Positions 57,815-64,000 of a DNA stretch of 64,000 nt are shown piece after piece; the stretch's first letter is position 1; every line of letters begins with the position of its first letter. The DNA comes from Candidatus Pelagibacter sp. IMCC9063 (lineage in GTDB: Bacteria; Pseudomonadota; Alphaproteobacteria; Pelagibacterales; Pelagibacteraceae), in contig NC_015380.1 in NCBI RefSeq assembly GCF_000195085.1, positions 544,001 to 608,000 of the forward strand, written 5' to 3'. The position numbers were made by a program, and so were the translations under genes. Under the pieces are notes generated by a model. It worked only from the letters and a program-made list of their open reading frames with translations, was not told where the DNA came from and did not search any database.

Positions 57815-57963
57815 AGATTCTTTCTATTAAAATATTTGTTTAAATATTCTTTAAAATATTTTTGGTAGTAGTATTTCGCAAAAAAGAAAAAAATAAAAGA
57901 AAAGCATATGACCGCCACTGCAATCTTTGCTCCAGAATTGTCACTGACACAAACTGCGCACAT
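57811..57963 (-). CDS. Fifty-residue membrane microprotein with N-terminal C-x-x-C, head of the alternative oxidase operon
   Basis: ATG at 57963 to TGA at 57811-57813. The protein begins 'MCAVCVSDNSGAKIAVAV', has one membrane helix ('AVAVICFSFIFFFFAKYY') and a basic/aromatic tail ending 'YFNRKNL'. A strong GGGGAGG at 57970-57976 lies six bases before the ATG, and the stop overlaps the coxM start, so it is almost certainly translated with the oxidase. The paired Cys could bind copper or a heme/thiol partner; that is inference. No family is recognised. Confidence 0.72.
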   Translation of the reverse strand: MCAVCVSDNSGAKIAVAVICFSFIFFFFAKYYYQKYFKEYLNKYFNRKNL

Positions 57964-57969
57964 ACTTAA

Positions 57970-57976
57970 CCTCCCC
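57970..57976 (-). promoter_or_regulatory. Strong ribosome-binding site of the C-x-x-C microprotein
   Basis: GGGGAGG on the minus strand, six bases before the ATG at 57963. It is one of the best Shine-Dalgarno matches in the window and is the main support for this short gene. It also marks the first gene of the alternative oxidase operon. Confidence 0.75.
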
Positions 57977-58124
57977 ATGTACTCTAGAATTTTGAGACCA
58001 TTAGTCTTACTTATTCTTTCAGCAATATATGCTAAATTGGTCTTACTTGTAAATTTTAGTTATTGTTATAATTATTGAACTATTGATGTGCTATTATGTA
58101 GCGTATTTTAAATAAGGAGTGAAT

Positions 58125-59045
58125 TTGTCTAATATTAAGAGCGCTTATAAGAAGAAAGAAAAGTTTGATTTCTTTTTTTATATAAATTCACTTTTTTTGT
58201 TAATGAAGCCAAGAGTTATGTCTCTTGTTATCTTCACTTGCCTTGTCGGGCTTATTATTGCTCCTGGAAATATAGATTTATATAGAAATTTTGTATCCTT
58301 AATTTTAGTAGCAATTGGGGCAGGAGCTTCTGGCATGCTTAATATGTGGTATGATTCTGACATTGATGCGATTATGTCCAGAACATGCTTAAGGCCAATT
58401 CCCAGTGGAAAGTTAAAAAGACAAGAAGCTTTATTTTATGGAATTGCACTTTCTGCTTTTTCTGTTTCATTCCTGCATTATTTTGCAAATTTTTTATCAG
58501 CAGCACTGTTAGCTTTTACAATTTTTTTCTACGTATTTATTTATACAATCTGGCTAAAAAGAAAAACTCCACAAAATATAGTTATTGGAGGTGCGGCAGG
58601 AGCTTTCCCCCCCGTAATTGGATGGACTATTTCTACCAACACTATTGGCATTGAGCCAATCATTCTATTTTTAATTATTTTTCTTTGGACCCCATCTCAT
58701 TTTTGGGCCCTTAGTTTATATAAAAATGAAGATTATAAAAAAGCAAAAATACCCATGCTTTCGGTTGTAAGTGGAGAAGAGGTAACAAAAAAAAATATTT
58801 TATTCTATTCGATAATTCTATGGCCATTTACGCTAGCACCATATTTTTTAAATTTTGCTAGTTATTCCAATTTCGTATTTGTGGTAATTTTTGGATTTTT
58901 TTATATTTTTTTATCTTTTAAACTTTTAATTACCAAAACAAAATCTGCTTCTAATAAAATAGCTAGAAATATTTTTATATATTCAATATTTTATCTTTTT
59001 TTTATTTTCTCAACTATTTTAATAGATAATTATTTCTTTATATAA
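58125..59045 (+). CDS. ctaB: Protoheme IX farnesyltransferase (heme O synthase)
   Basis: About 306 residues with nine helices. It farnesylates heme b to heme o, the precursor of heme a for the oxidases. The UbiA-like motifs are 'NMWYDSDIDAIMSRTCLRP' and 'YKNEDYKKAKIPMLSVV'. AAGGAG at 58114-58119 is spaced five bases from TTG 58125, so TTG is preferred over the GTG at 58119 that overlaps the site. It starts a plus-strand operon with the small gene, ctaG, coxC and surf1. Confidence 0.93.
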   Translation: MSNIKSAYKKKEKFDFFFYINSLFLLMKPRVMSLVIFTCLVGLIIAPGNIDLYRNFVSLILVAIGAGASGMLNMWYDSDIDAIMSRTCLRPIPSGKLKRQEALFYGIALSAFSVSFLHYFANFLSAALLAFTIFFYVFIYTIWLKRKTPQNIVIGGAAGAFPPVIGWTISTNTIGIEPIILFLIIFLWTPSHFWALSLYKNEDYKKAKIPMLSVVSGEEVTKKNILFYSIILWPFTLAPYFLNFASYSNFVFVVIFGFFYIFLSFKLLITKTKSASNKIARNIFIYSIFYLFFIFSTILIDNYFFI

Positions 59046-59048
59046 ACT

Positions 59049-59165
59049 ATGAAACTTAAAACAAAAAATAAATTAGTTGCTTGGGTACTGGTTGGGTGTA
59101 TGATTTTTTTCTTCCTTTATACCATTCACAATATTACTGGCGGAATTTTTAATCGAGTATTATGA
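59049..59165 (+). CDS. CoxF-like small membrane protein between ctaB and ctaG (38 residues)
   Basis: The frame from ATG 59049 to TGA 59163-59165 encodes 'MKLKTKNKLVAWVLVGCMIF' then 'FFLYTIHNITGGIFNRVL': a basic N-terminus and one membrane helix. It begins three bases after the ctaB stop and overlaps the ctaG start (ATGA). Alphaproteobacterial cox operons often carry a short single-helix protein (CoxF) exactly here. Assembly or structural role is inferred from position only. Confidence 0.7.
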   Translation: MKLKTKNKLVAWVLVGCMIFFFLYTIHNITGGIFNRVL

Positions 59166-59701
59166 TTAAAATAAAAGAAAGAAAATTAAACCCCTGGTAT
59201 TTGGTTGGAATTTTTTTTATTATGCTTGGATTATCCTTTGCATCTGTTCCTCTTTACGATCTTTTTTGTAGAGTTACTGGATTTGGCGGCACTACCCAAA
59301 AATCCACTCAATTACCAAAAGTAATTATTAATAAAAATATTAGCATGAGGTTTGATACAAATGTTGGAGGAAACCTGCCGATAAGTTTTGAAGTAAAAAA
59401 TAATAAAACAGATATTAAGCCAGGAGAGCTTAAAAATAGTACTTTTGTTGTAACCAACGAAAGTAATTTGCCTTTAAAAATGGTTGCTACTTTTAATGTT
59501 ACCCCCGATTCGGTTGGTAAGTACTTTAATAAACTTGAGTGTTTTTGTTTTGAACAGCAGCCGCTTTCAGGTGGAGAAATAAAAGAATTCAACCTATCTT
59601 ACTACATAGACCCCGAAATAACCAAAGACCCAGCGACGAAAAATGTCAAAGATATAACTTTATCTTATACTTTATTTGAGTTAGATAAGTTTCAAAAATA
59701 A
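59162..59701 (+). CDS. ctaG: Cytochrome c oxidase copper chaperone CtaG/Cox11
   Basis: 179 residues: one N-terminal membrane helix ('WYLVGIFFIMLGLSFASVPL'), then the periplasmic Ig-like domain. 'YDLFCRVTGFGGTTQ' holds the first conserved Cys, and 'LECFCFEQQPLSGGE' holds the Cu(I)-binding C-F-C-F. It delivers copper to CuB of subunit I. Whether it also serves the alternative oxidase is unknown; no second copy is present here. Confidence 0.96.
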   Translation: MIKIKERKLNPWYLVGIFFIMLGLSFASVPLYDLFCRVTGFGGTTQKSTQLPKVIINKNISMRFDTNVGGNLPISFEVKNNKTDIKPGELKNSTFVVTNESNLPLKMVATFNVTPDSVGKYFNKLECFCFEQQPLSGGEIKEFNLSYYIDPEITKDPATKNVKDITLSYTLFELDKFQK

Positions 59702-59703
59702 TT

Positions 59704-60495
59704 ATGTCATCAGCAGAAAAAAAACACGATTACCACTTAGTTGACCCAAGTCCTTGGCCAATCTTTTGTTCCTTTGCTAGTTTAATAGTATGTTTTGGAG
59801 CTGTTTATTATTTCACGACTAAAAATCTTTGGCTAACTTTTGTTGGCTTGGCTGTCCTGTTCTACGGGGTATTTATGTGGTTTCGAGAAGTAGTTATTGA
59901 AGCAGAGCATAAGGGAGATCACACGCCTGTTGTTCAAATCAGTCATCGTTATGGAATGGTTTTGTTTATCGCTTCAGAGGTAATGTTTTTTGTTGCTTGG
60001 TTTTGGGCATATTTTGATGCTAGTTTATTTCCAGATCAAGCGATCGGCGGAGTGTGGCCTCCAAAAGATATTCAAACGTTAGATCCTTGGCATATTCCAC
60101 TAATTAATACGCTTATTTTATTGTTATCAGGAACAACTGTTACTTGGGCGCACCATGCGATGTTAGAAAATGACAGGAAGAGTTTAGTTCAGGGTCTAGT
60201 GCTAACAGTAATTCTTGGTGCAATTTTTACTATGTTTCAAGCATACGAATATATGGTGGCATCATTTACAATGAGTAGCGGAATTTATGGATCTACTTTT
60301 TACATGGCCACTGGTTTTCATGGGTTTCATGTATTAATAGGTACCATCTTTTTAGCAGTATGTTTATTTAGAGCTAAACGTGGTCACTATACACCAGACC
60401 ATCATTTTGGATTTGAGGCGGCTGCTTGGTACTGGCATTTTGTGGATGTGGTTTGGTTATTTCTTTTTGCATCAATATACATCTGGGGAAGTTAA
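59704..60495 (+). CDS. coxC: Cytochrome c oxidase subunit III (main enzyme)
   Basis: 263 residues with seven helices. 'HDYHLVDPSPWPIFCSFAS' at the start, 'FIASEVMFFVAWFWAYF' with the conserved Glu, 'ATGFHGFHVLIGTIFL' and the C-terminal 'AAWYWHFVDVVWLFLFASIY' are canonical. Much closer to the mitochondrial-type subunit III than the two copies in the alternative operon. Follows ctaG after two bases. Confidence 0.97.
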   Translation: MSSAEKKHDYHLVDPSPWPIFCSFASLIVCFGAVYYFTTKNLWLTFVGLAVLFYGVFMWFREVVIEAEHKGDHTPVVQISHRYGMVLFIASEVMFFVAWFWAYFDASLFPDQAIGGVWPPKDIQTLDPWHIPLINTLILLLSGTTVTWAHHAMLENDRKSLVQGLVLTVILGAIFTMFQAYEYMVASFTMSSGIYGSTFYMATGFHGFHVLIGTIFLAVCLFRAKRGHYTPDHHFGFEAAAWYWHFVDVVWLFLFASIYIWGS

Positions 60496-60501
60496 TTCTC
60501 T

Positions 60502-61152
60502 TTGAAAAAATTTTTTTTTAACCTTTTTTCTATCTCAATTATTTTTTTACTTCTAAGTCTAGGAACATGGCAGCTTATTCGCTTGCAATGGAAGCAAGAA
60601 CTTATCTTTGAAATTGAAAACTCTGCAAATAAAAAAGCTAGAGTTTTTCAATCACGCAACCATAAAAATTTTCAAAAAGTAAAATTGGAAGGAAAATTAT
60701 TAAAGCAGAATTATTTTATTTACCGCTTAAGCGAAAAAGGAAAGTATGGTTTTGATTTACTATCAATTCTTCAATTAGATTCTTCAAATTTGATACTTAT
60801 AAAAAGAGGCTGGACAAGAAAAATAGACGATACACTAAAACTTAACAATACTGAGGAAACGTCTGTGTTTGAAGGAGTGCTGTATCCATTAAAAGAAAAA
60901 GGCCTGTTTACTCCTGATAATAGTCCCAAAGAAAATTTTCTTTATTATTTTGATAAAAAAAAGTTGGAACATGAGCTAAATAATAAGTTTTATCCCTATA
61001 TATTAGTACAAGACCAAAAAGACCTAAAATTTTCAAATCTAGAAAATAAACAAATAGTAACAATATCTAATAATCACCTTCAATATGCAGTCACTTGGTT
61101 TGTTTTGGCGATTGGTATAATAATTGCTTTTTGGTTTTATAAAAGAAAGTAG
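60502..61152 (+). CDS. surf1: SURF1 family oxidase assembly protein
   Basis: 216 residues with one helix at each end. 'LLSLGTWQLIRLQWKQELI' (GxWQxxRxxWK) at the N-terminus and 'NNHLQYAVTWFVLAIGIIIA' (NNHLQYA-x-TWF) at the C-terminus are the two SURF1 signatures. It helps insert heme a into subunit I. The start is TTG at 60502, six bases after coxC; no ATG lies near the conserved N-terminus. Confidence 0.93.
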   Translation: MKKFFFNLFSISIIFLLLSLGTWQLIRLQWKQELIFEIENSANKKARVFQSRNHKNFQKVKLEGKLLKQNYFIYRLSEKGKYGFDLLSILQLDSSNLILIKRGWTRKIDDTLKLNNTEETSVFEGVLYPLKEKGLFTPDNSPKENFLYYFDKKKLEHELNNKFYPYILVQDQKDLKFSNLENKQIVTISNNHLQYAVTWFVLAIGIIIAFWFYKRK

Positions 61153-61154
61153 CT

Positions 61155-62558
61155 ATGCTGTATTTTAGTACAAGAGACAAACAAAGAACTTTTTCATTCA
61201 AAGAAGTGTTCCTTAATGCTTTGGCGTCAGATGGTGGTCTTTATGTACCAACAAGTATTCCTAAATTCAGTCCAGAAAAAATTCAATCAATGAAAAATTA
61301 TACATTTCAAGAAATGTCGTACGAAATTTTCAATGTATTTGTTGGAGATGCCTTTTCCCCAGAGGAACTTAAAGGCATTATCAGTAAATCATATTCAGTT
61401 TTCAGAAACGAAAAAATTGTTGATCTAAAATTAATAGATAATATTTCTTGTGTAGAACTCTTTCATGGACCAACTCTCGCATTCAAAGATATCGCAATGC
61501 AAGTGCTAGGTAATATGTATGAGAATCTATTGAATAAAAGTAAAAATAAAATGAACTTAATTACAGCCACTTCTGGTGATACAGGAGCTGCAGCTATTGA
61601 TGCCCTGAAAAGTAAAAAATATTTAAATATTTTTGTTTTGCATCCTGAAAATAAGATTTCAGAAACACAAAGAAGACTTATGACGACAGTGCTAGACAAG
61701 AATGTCTACAATATTGCAATTAAAGGAACATTTGATGATTGCCAGTATTTGGTCAAAGAAATGTTTAATGATCAAAAATTTAGAAGCAATATTCAGATGT
61801 CTGGAGTTAATTCAATTAACTGGGCAAGGATAGTAGCTCAAATAGTTTATTATTTTTTTATTTATTTAAGTCAGAAAGAAACAGAAAAGAGAATGGTAGT
61901 TTCTGTTCCTACAGGAAACTTTGGTGATATTTATGCAGGGTATATTGCCAAACAAATGGGGCTTCCTATAGAAAAGTTAATCATAGCAAGTAATCATAAC
62001 AACTTATTAGAAAAGTGTTTAAGTACAGGATTGTATCAACCTTCCAAAGTGAACCCCTCCGTTTCACCTAGTATGGACATTCAAGTGGCGAGCAATTTTG
62101 AAAGAATATTATTTGAAATATGCAATCAAGATGAATCTAGAGTAGTAGCTCTGATGAAAAACTTAAAAAATAAAAAAGAATTTCAATTGAATAAAACTGA
62201 ACTTTCTAACCTTCAGGAAAATTTTTTAGCGCACAGTGTATCTGAAGAAGAAACATTACAAACAATTAAACAGGTTTATCAAGAACACAATTCTGTTTTA
62301 GATCCACATTCAGCCATCGGATTTAAAGCATTAAAAAAGTTAAGTAGTTTATCTAATAATTTTTCATATTTTTGCTTTGAAACAGCCCATCCTTGCAAAT
62401 TTCCTGATGCAATCGTGAGTGCTATAGGCAAGGAACCACCCATGCCAGATTTTGTGAAAAAAATATTTTCAAAAGAAGAGAGTTTTGTAGTCTTGGACGG
62501 TAATTTAGAAATATTAAAAAGTTATATAGAAAAAAAAGTTAGCAACAACTCTAGCTGA
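61155..62558 (+). CDS. thrC: Threonine synthase
   Basis: A 467-residue PLP enzyme that makes threonine from O-phosphohomoserine. Motifs: 'MLYFSTRDKQRTFSFKEV', the PLP-lysine in 'GPTLAFKDIAMQVLG', 'TSGDTGAAAIDAL' and 'VPTGNFGDIYAGYIAKQMGL'. Starts two bases after surf1, so it may share the cox transcript. Convergent with rnhA (eight-base overlap); thrB, the preceding enzyme, is two genes away. Confidence 0.97.
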   Translation: MLYFSTRDKQRTFSFKEVFLNALASDGGLYVPTSIPKFSPEKIQSMKNYTFQEMSYEIFNVFVGDAFSPEELKGIISKSYSVFRNEKIVDLKLIDNISCVELFHGPTLAFKDIAMQVLGNMYENLLNKSKNKMNLITATSGDTGAAAIDALKSKKYLNIFVLHPENKISETQRRLMTTVLDKNVYNIAIKGTFDDCQYLVKEMFNDQKFRSNIQMSGVNSINWARIVAQIVYYFFIYLSQKETEKRMVVSVPTGNFGDIYAGYIAKQMGLPIEKLIIASNHNNLLEKCLSTGLYQPSKVNPSVSPSMDIQVASNFERILFEICNQDESRVVALMKNLKNKKEFQLNKTELSNLQENFLAHSVSEEETLQTIKQVYQEHNSVLDPHSAIGFKALKKLSSLSNNFSYFCFETAHPCKFPDAIVSAIGKEPPMPDFVKKIFSKEESFVVLDGNLEILKSYIEKKVSNNSS

Positions 62559-62976
62559 TAGCTTTTCTAGCCGCTTCATCCACAATAGTATTGTAGTGGT
62601 CGTTAGAATGACCCTTGACCCACTTCCATCCAATTGCCTTTTCGCTTACCAGAGTGTCTAGTTCAAGCCACAAATCTTTGTTTTTTACAGGTTGTTTTGC
62701 AGCTGTCATCCATCCATTTATTTTCCAATTTTTAATCCAGCTTTCAATTCCATTTTTTACATACTTCGAATCTGTATAGATATCGAGTTCAGCTGAGGCA
62801 ACTTCTCTTAAGGCATTAATAACAGCGGATAATTCCATGCGATTATTGGTAGTTAGCTGTTCAGACCCAGAGATAGTCTTTTCGTTTTTGTCTTCTATAA
62901 TCACAGCTGCCCACCCACCCTTACCCGGGTTTCCAGAGCATGCCCCGTCTGTATAAATAGTAATTTTTTTTCCCAT
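62551..62976 (-). CDS. rnhA: Ribonuclease HI
   Basis: 141 residues. The catalytic acids are in 'IYTDGACSGNPGKGGW', 'NRMELSAVINAL', 'ELDIYTDSKYVKNGI' and 'TIVDEAARKA'; 'WVKGHSNDHYN' has the catalytic His loop. Degrades RNA in RNA-DNA hybrids. The ATG overlaps the thrB stop by one base. Confidence 0.97.
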   Translation of the reverse strand: MGKKITIYTDGACSGNPGKGGWAAVIIEDKNEKTISGSEQLTTNNRMELSAVINALREVASAELDIYTDSKYVKNGIESWIKNWKINGWMTAAKQPVKNKDLWLELDTLVSEKAIGWKWVKGHSNDHYNTIVDEAARKAIS

Positions 62977-63935
62977 TAATAAAATAATTTATTCACACTA
63001 TTTGTATTAATGTAAAATTGTATTCTCTTTAAGAATTCTTTTGGGTTTTTAACTTTAACAATGGCACTTTTTTGCCTATTAATAGAATCGTGTAATCTCG
63101 TTAGAAAAAATCTAATCGACGCTCCCAATAATAGCTGAGGTAAAGCAGTAAATTCTTTTTTCGAAATTTTTCTTTGTGAAGAGTATCCTTTAAGTAAAGC
63201 GTTTGCTTTTAATTTATTAAACTTAATTTTTTTATTAAAGCACATGGCATTTATACAAATTGCAATATCGTAGATTAAAAAGTCTGAGCAGGAGAAGTAG
63301 AAGTCAATAAAACCAGCAAATTTTGTTTTATTAAAAAAAATGTTATCAGGAAAAAGATCACCATGAATAATTCCTGTAGGAAGTTGAGACGGCCATTTTT
63401 TTTTCAAATCCAATAAAAGAGTATTGATAAAACCATAAATATTTGGAATTTTTTTATTAGCTTTAGTTTTGATAGATTGATTAAGAGCAATCCACGATTT
63501 TATGGAAAGATTATTTACTCTGTGTAATTTTATTTTTCTCCCAACCATATGTAGTTTAGCTATATTTTTTCCAATTAACCGACATTCAGAAAGTGTGTGA
63601 TTGGTTTTTTCTTTGCCATAAACAAAGCTACAAATAGCTGCTTGTCTGTTTTTAATTTGAAATAAAGTTTTTTTATTTTTATTTTTTATAGGCTTTGGAC
63701 AAAGAATTTTTCTATCATTCAAGCTAAGCATTAAGTTCATAAAAAAAGGGAGTTCTTTTGTTTTAACTCTTTTTTCAAATAGTGTGAGAATGAATTTTCC
63801 AGTAGTAGTAATTAATAAGTAGTTTGTATTTTCAATACCTTTCTTGATTCCTTGAATTTTTTTCAATTCCCCAAGATTAAAATTTTCAAGAATAGATTTA
63901 GCCTCATGAGTATCGACTTTAGTATAAATGGCCAT
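62976..63935 (-). CDS. thrB: Homoserine kinase, aminoglycoside-phosphotransferase fold
   Basis: 319 residues. This is the APH-fold ThrB of alphaproteobacteria, not the GHMP-type of E. coli. 'GIENTNYLLITTTGKFILTLF' (first 20: 'GIENTNYLLITTTGKFILTL') is the N-lobe, 'TGIIHGDLFPDNIFFNKTK' the catalytic HGDxxxxN loop and 'GFIDFYFSCSDFLIYDIAI' the DFG-equivalent. It makes O-phosphohomoserine for ThrC. The start overlaps the ispH stop (TAATG). Confidence 0.95.
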   Translation of the reverse strand: MAIYTKVDTHEAKSILENFNLGELKKIQGIKKGIENTNYLLITTTGKFILTLFEKRVKTKELPFFMNLMLSLNDRKILCPKPIKNKNKKTLFQIKNRQAAICSFVYGKEKTNHTLSECRLIGKNIAKLHMVGRKIKLHRVNNLSIKSWIALNQSIKTKANKKIPNIYGFINTLLLDLKKKWPSQLPTGIIHGDLFPDNIFFNKTKFAGFIDFYFSCSDFLIYDIAICINAMCFNKKIKFNKLKANALLKGYSSQRKISKKEFTALPQLLLGASIRFFLTRLHDSINRQKSAIVKVKNPKEFLKRIQFYINTNSVNKLFY

Positions 63936-64000
63936 TACTGCAGATCTCTTGGAAGTTTAAATGATACATTTTCTTCAACGGTAGAAATCTCCTCTACCTT
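63935..64000 (-). CDS. ispH: 4-hydroxy-3-methylbut-2-enyl diphosphate reductase, C-terminal end only
   Basis: Only the last 21 codons lie in the window: 'KVEEISTVEENVSFKLPRDL' then Q and stop. The pattern 'EE...VEENVxFxLPR-L' is the usual IspH (LytB) C-terminus, and ispH-thrB-rnhA is a common alphaproteobacterial order. The iron-sulfur enzyme of the MEP isoprenoid pathway would extend beyond the window. Confidence 0.85.
   Translation of the reverse strand, partial: KVEEISTVEENVSFKLPRDLQ

Overview
The window is a gene-dense, AT-rich chromosomal stretch (about one third G+C by eye, not computed) of an alphaproteobacterium. The evidence is gene order and clade-typical families: dcd-murA-DUF2948-hisD-infA-maf, tldD-coxB-coxA, ctaB-(small ORF)-ctaG-coxC-surf1, ispH-thrB-rnhA, a BamF/DUF3035 lipoprotein, DUF2093, the class IIA HAD family found in alphaproteobacteria, and a tRNA-His with A73 and no encoded G-1. 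Very short spacers, many 1-26 nt overlaps, no insertion sequences, no CRISPR and no intergenic stretch over 300 bases suggest a streamlined, probably marine, genome (SAR11/HIMB59/AEGEAN-169-like lineages are a guess, not a demonstration).

Layout. 1-3.4 kb: end of pheT, then lepA. 3.4-6.5 kb: a three-gene surface-polysaccharide islet ending at tRNA-Ser(GGA). 6.6-15.8 kb: a renalase-like flavoprotein, a pyruvate dehydrogenase operon (E1 fused to two lipoyl domains, E2, then a beta-lactamase-fold hydrolase), and a divergent aldehyde dehydrogenase plus hydroxyacid dehydrogenase pair, closed by tRNA-Thr(GGT). 16-21.2 kb: a small lipoprotein, a cold-shock protein, two very small basic proteins, then dcd, murA, DUF2948, hisD, infA, maf. 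21.3-24.8 kb: tRNA-Phe, tRNA-His, hisS, hisZ, hisG and a terminator. 24.8-28.2 kb: MAPEG protein, a secreted GGCT-like protein, groESL. 28.3-36.6 kb: HAD, ribF, ileS, lspA, bamF-like, pgi, and opposing rsmD, rluB, then tadA. 36.6-40 kb: purD, xseA, DUF2093, an M23 peptidase. 40-47.7 kb: a minus-strand lipid A/membrane run (acyltransferase, lpxK, waaA, msbA, pmbA, ubiA, HAD). 47.7-49.8 kb: rsmE and tldD. 49.9-61.2 kb: two complete heme-copper oxidase gene sets. 61.2-64 kb: thrC, rnhA, thrB and the end of ispH.

How genes work together. The main cytochrome c oxidase (coxBA with ctaB, ctaG, coxC, surf1) is split by a block on the opposite strand carrying a CBS-domain membrane protein and a second oxidase of coxMNOP type, which starts with a 50-residue C-x-x-C membrane microprotein. 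HisZ and short-form HisG form the hetero-octameric ATP phosphoribosyltransferase, with hisD nearby. The pyruvate dehydrogenase carries three very similar lipoyl domains, two on E1 and one on E2. lpxK, waaA, the LpxL-like acyltransferase and msbA make and flip lipid A.

Data caution: six genes (a glycosyltransferase, the beta-lactamase-fold hydrolase, maf, hisZ, xseA and a HAD hydrolase) are interrupted at long A/T homopolymers. Almost every break is repaired by adding one A. This looks like homopolymer undercalling in the assembly, or less probably transcript slippage. These genes are given as single full-length features typed CDS and flagged.
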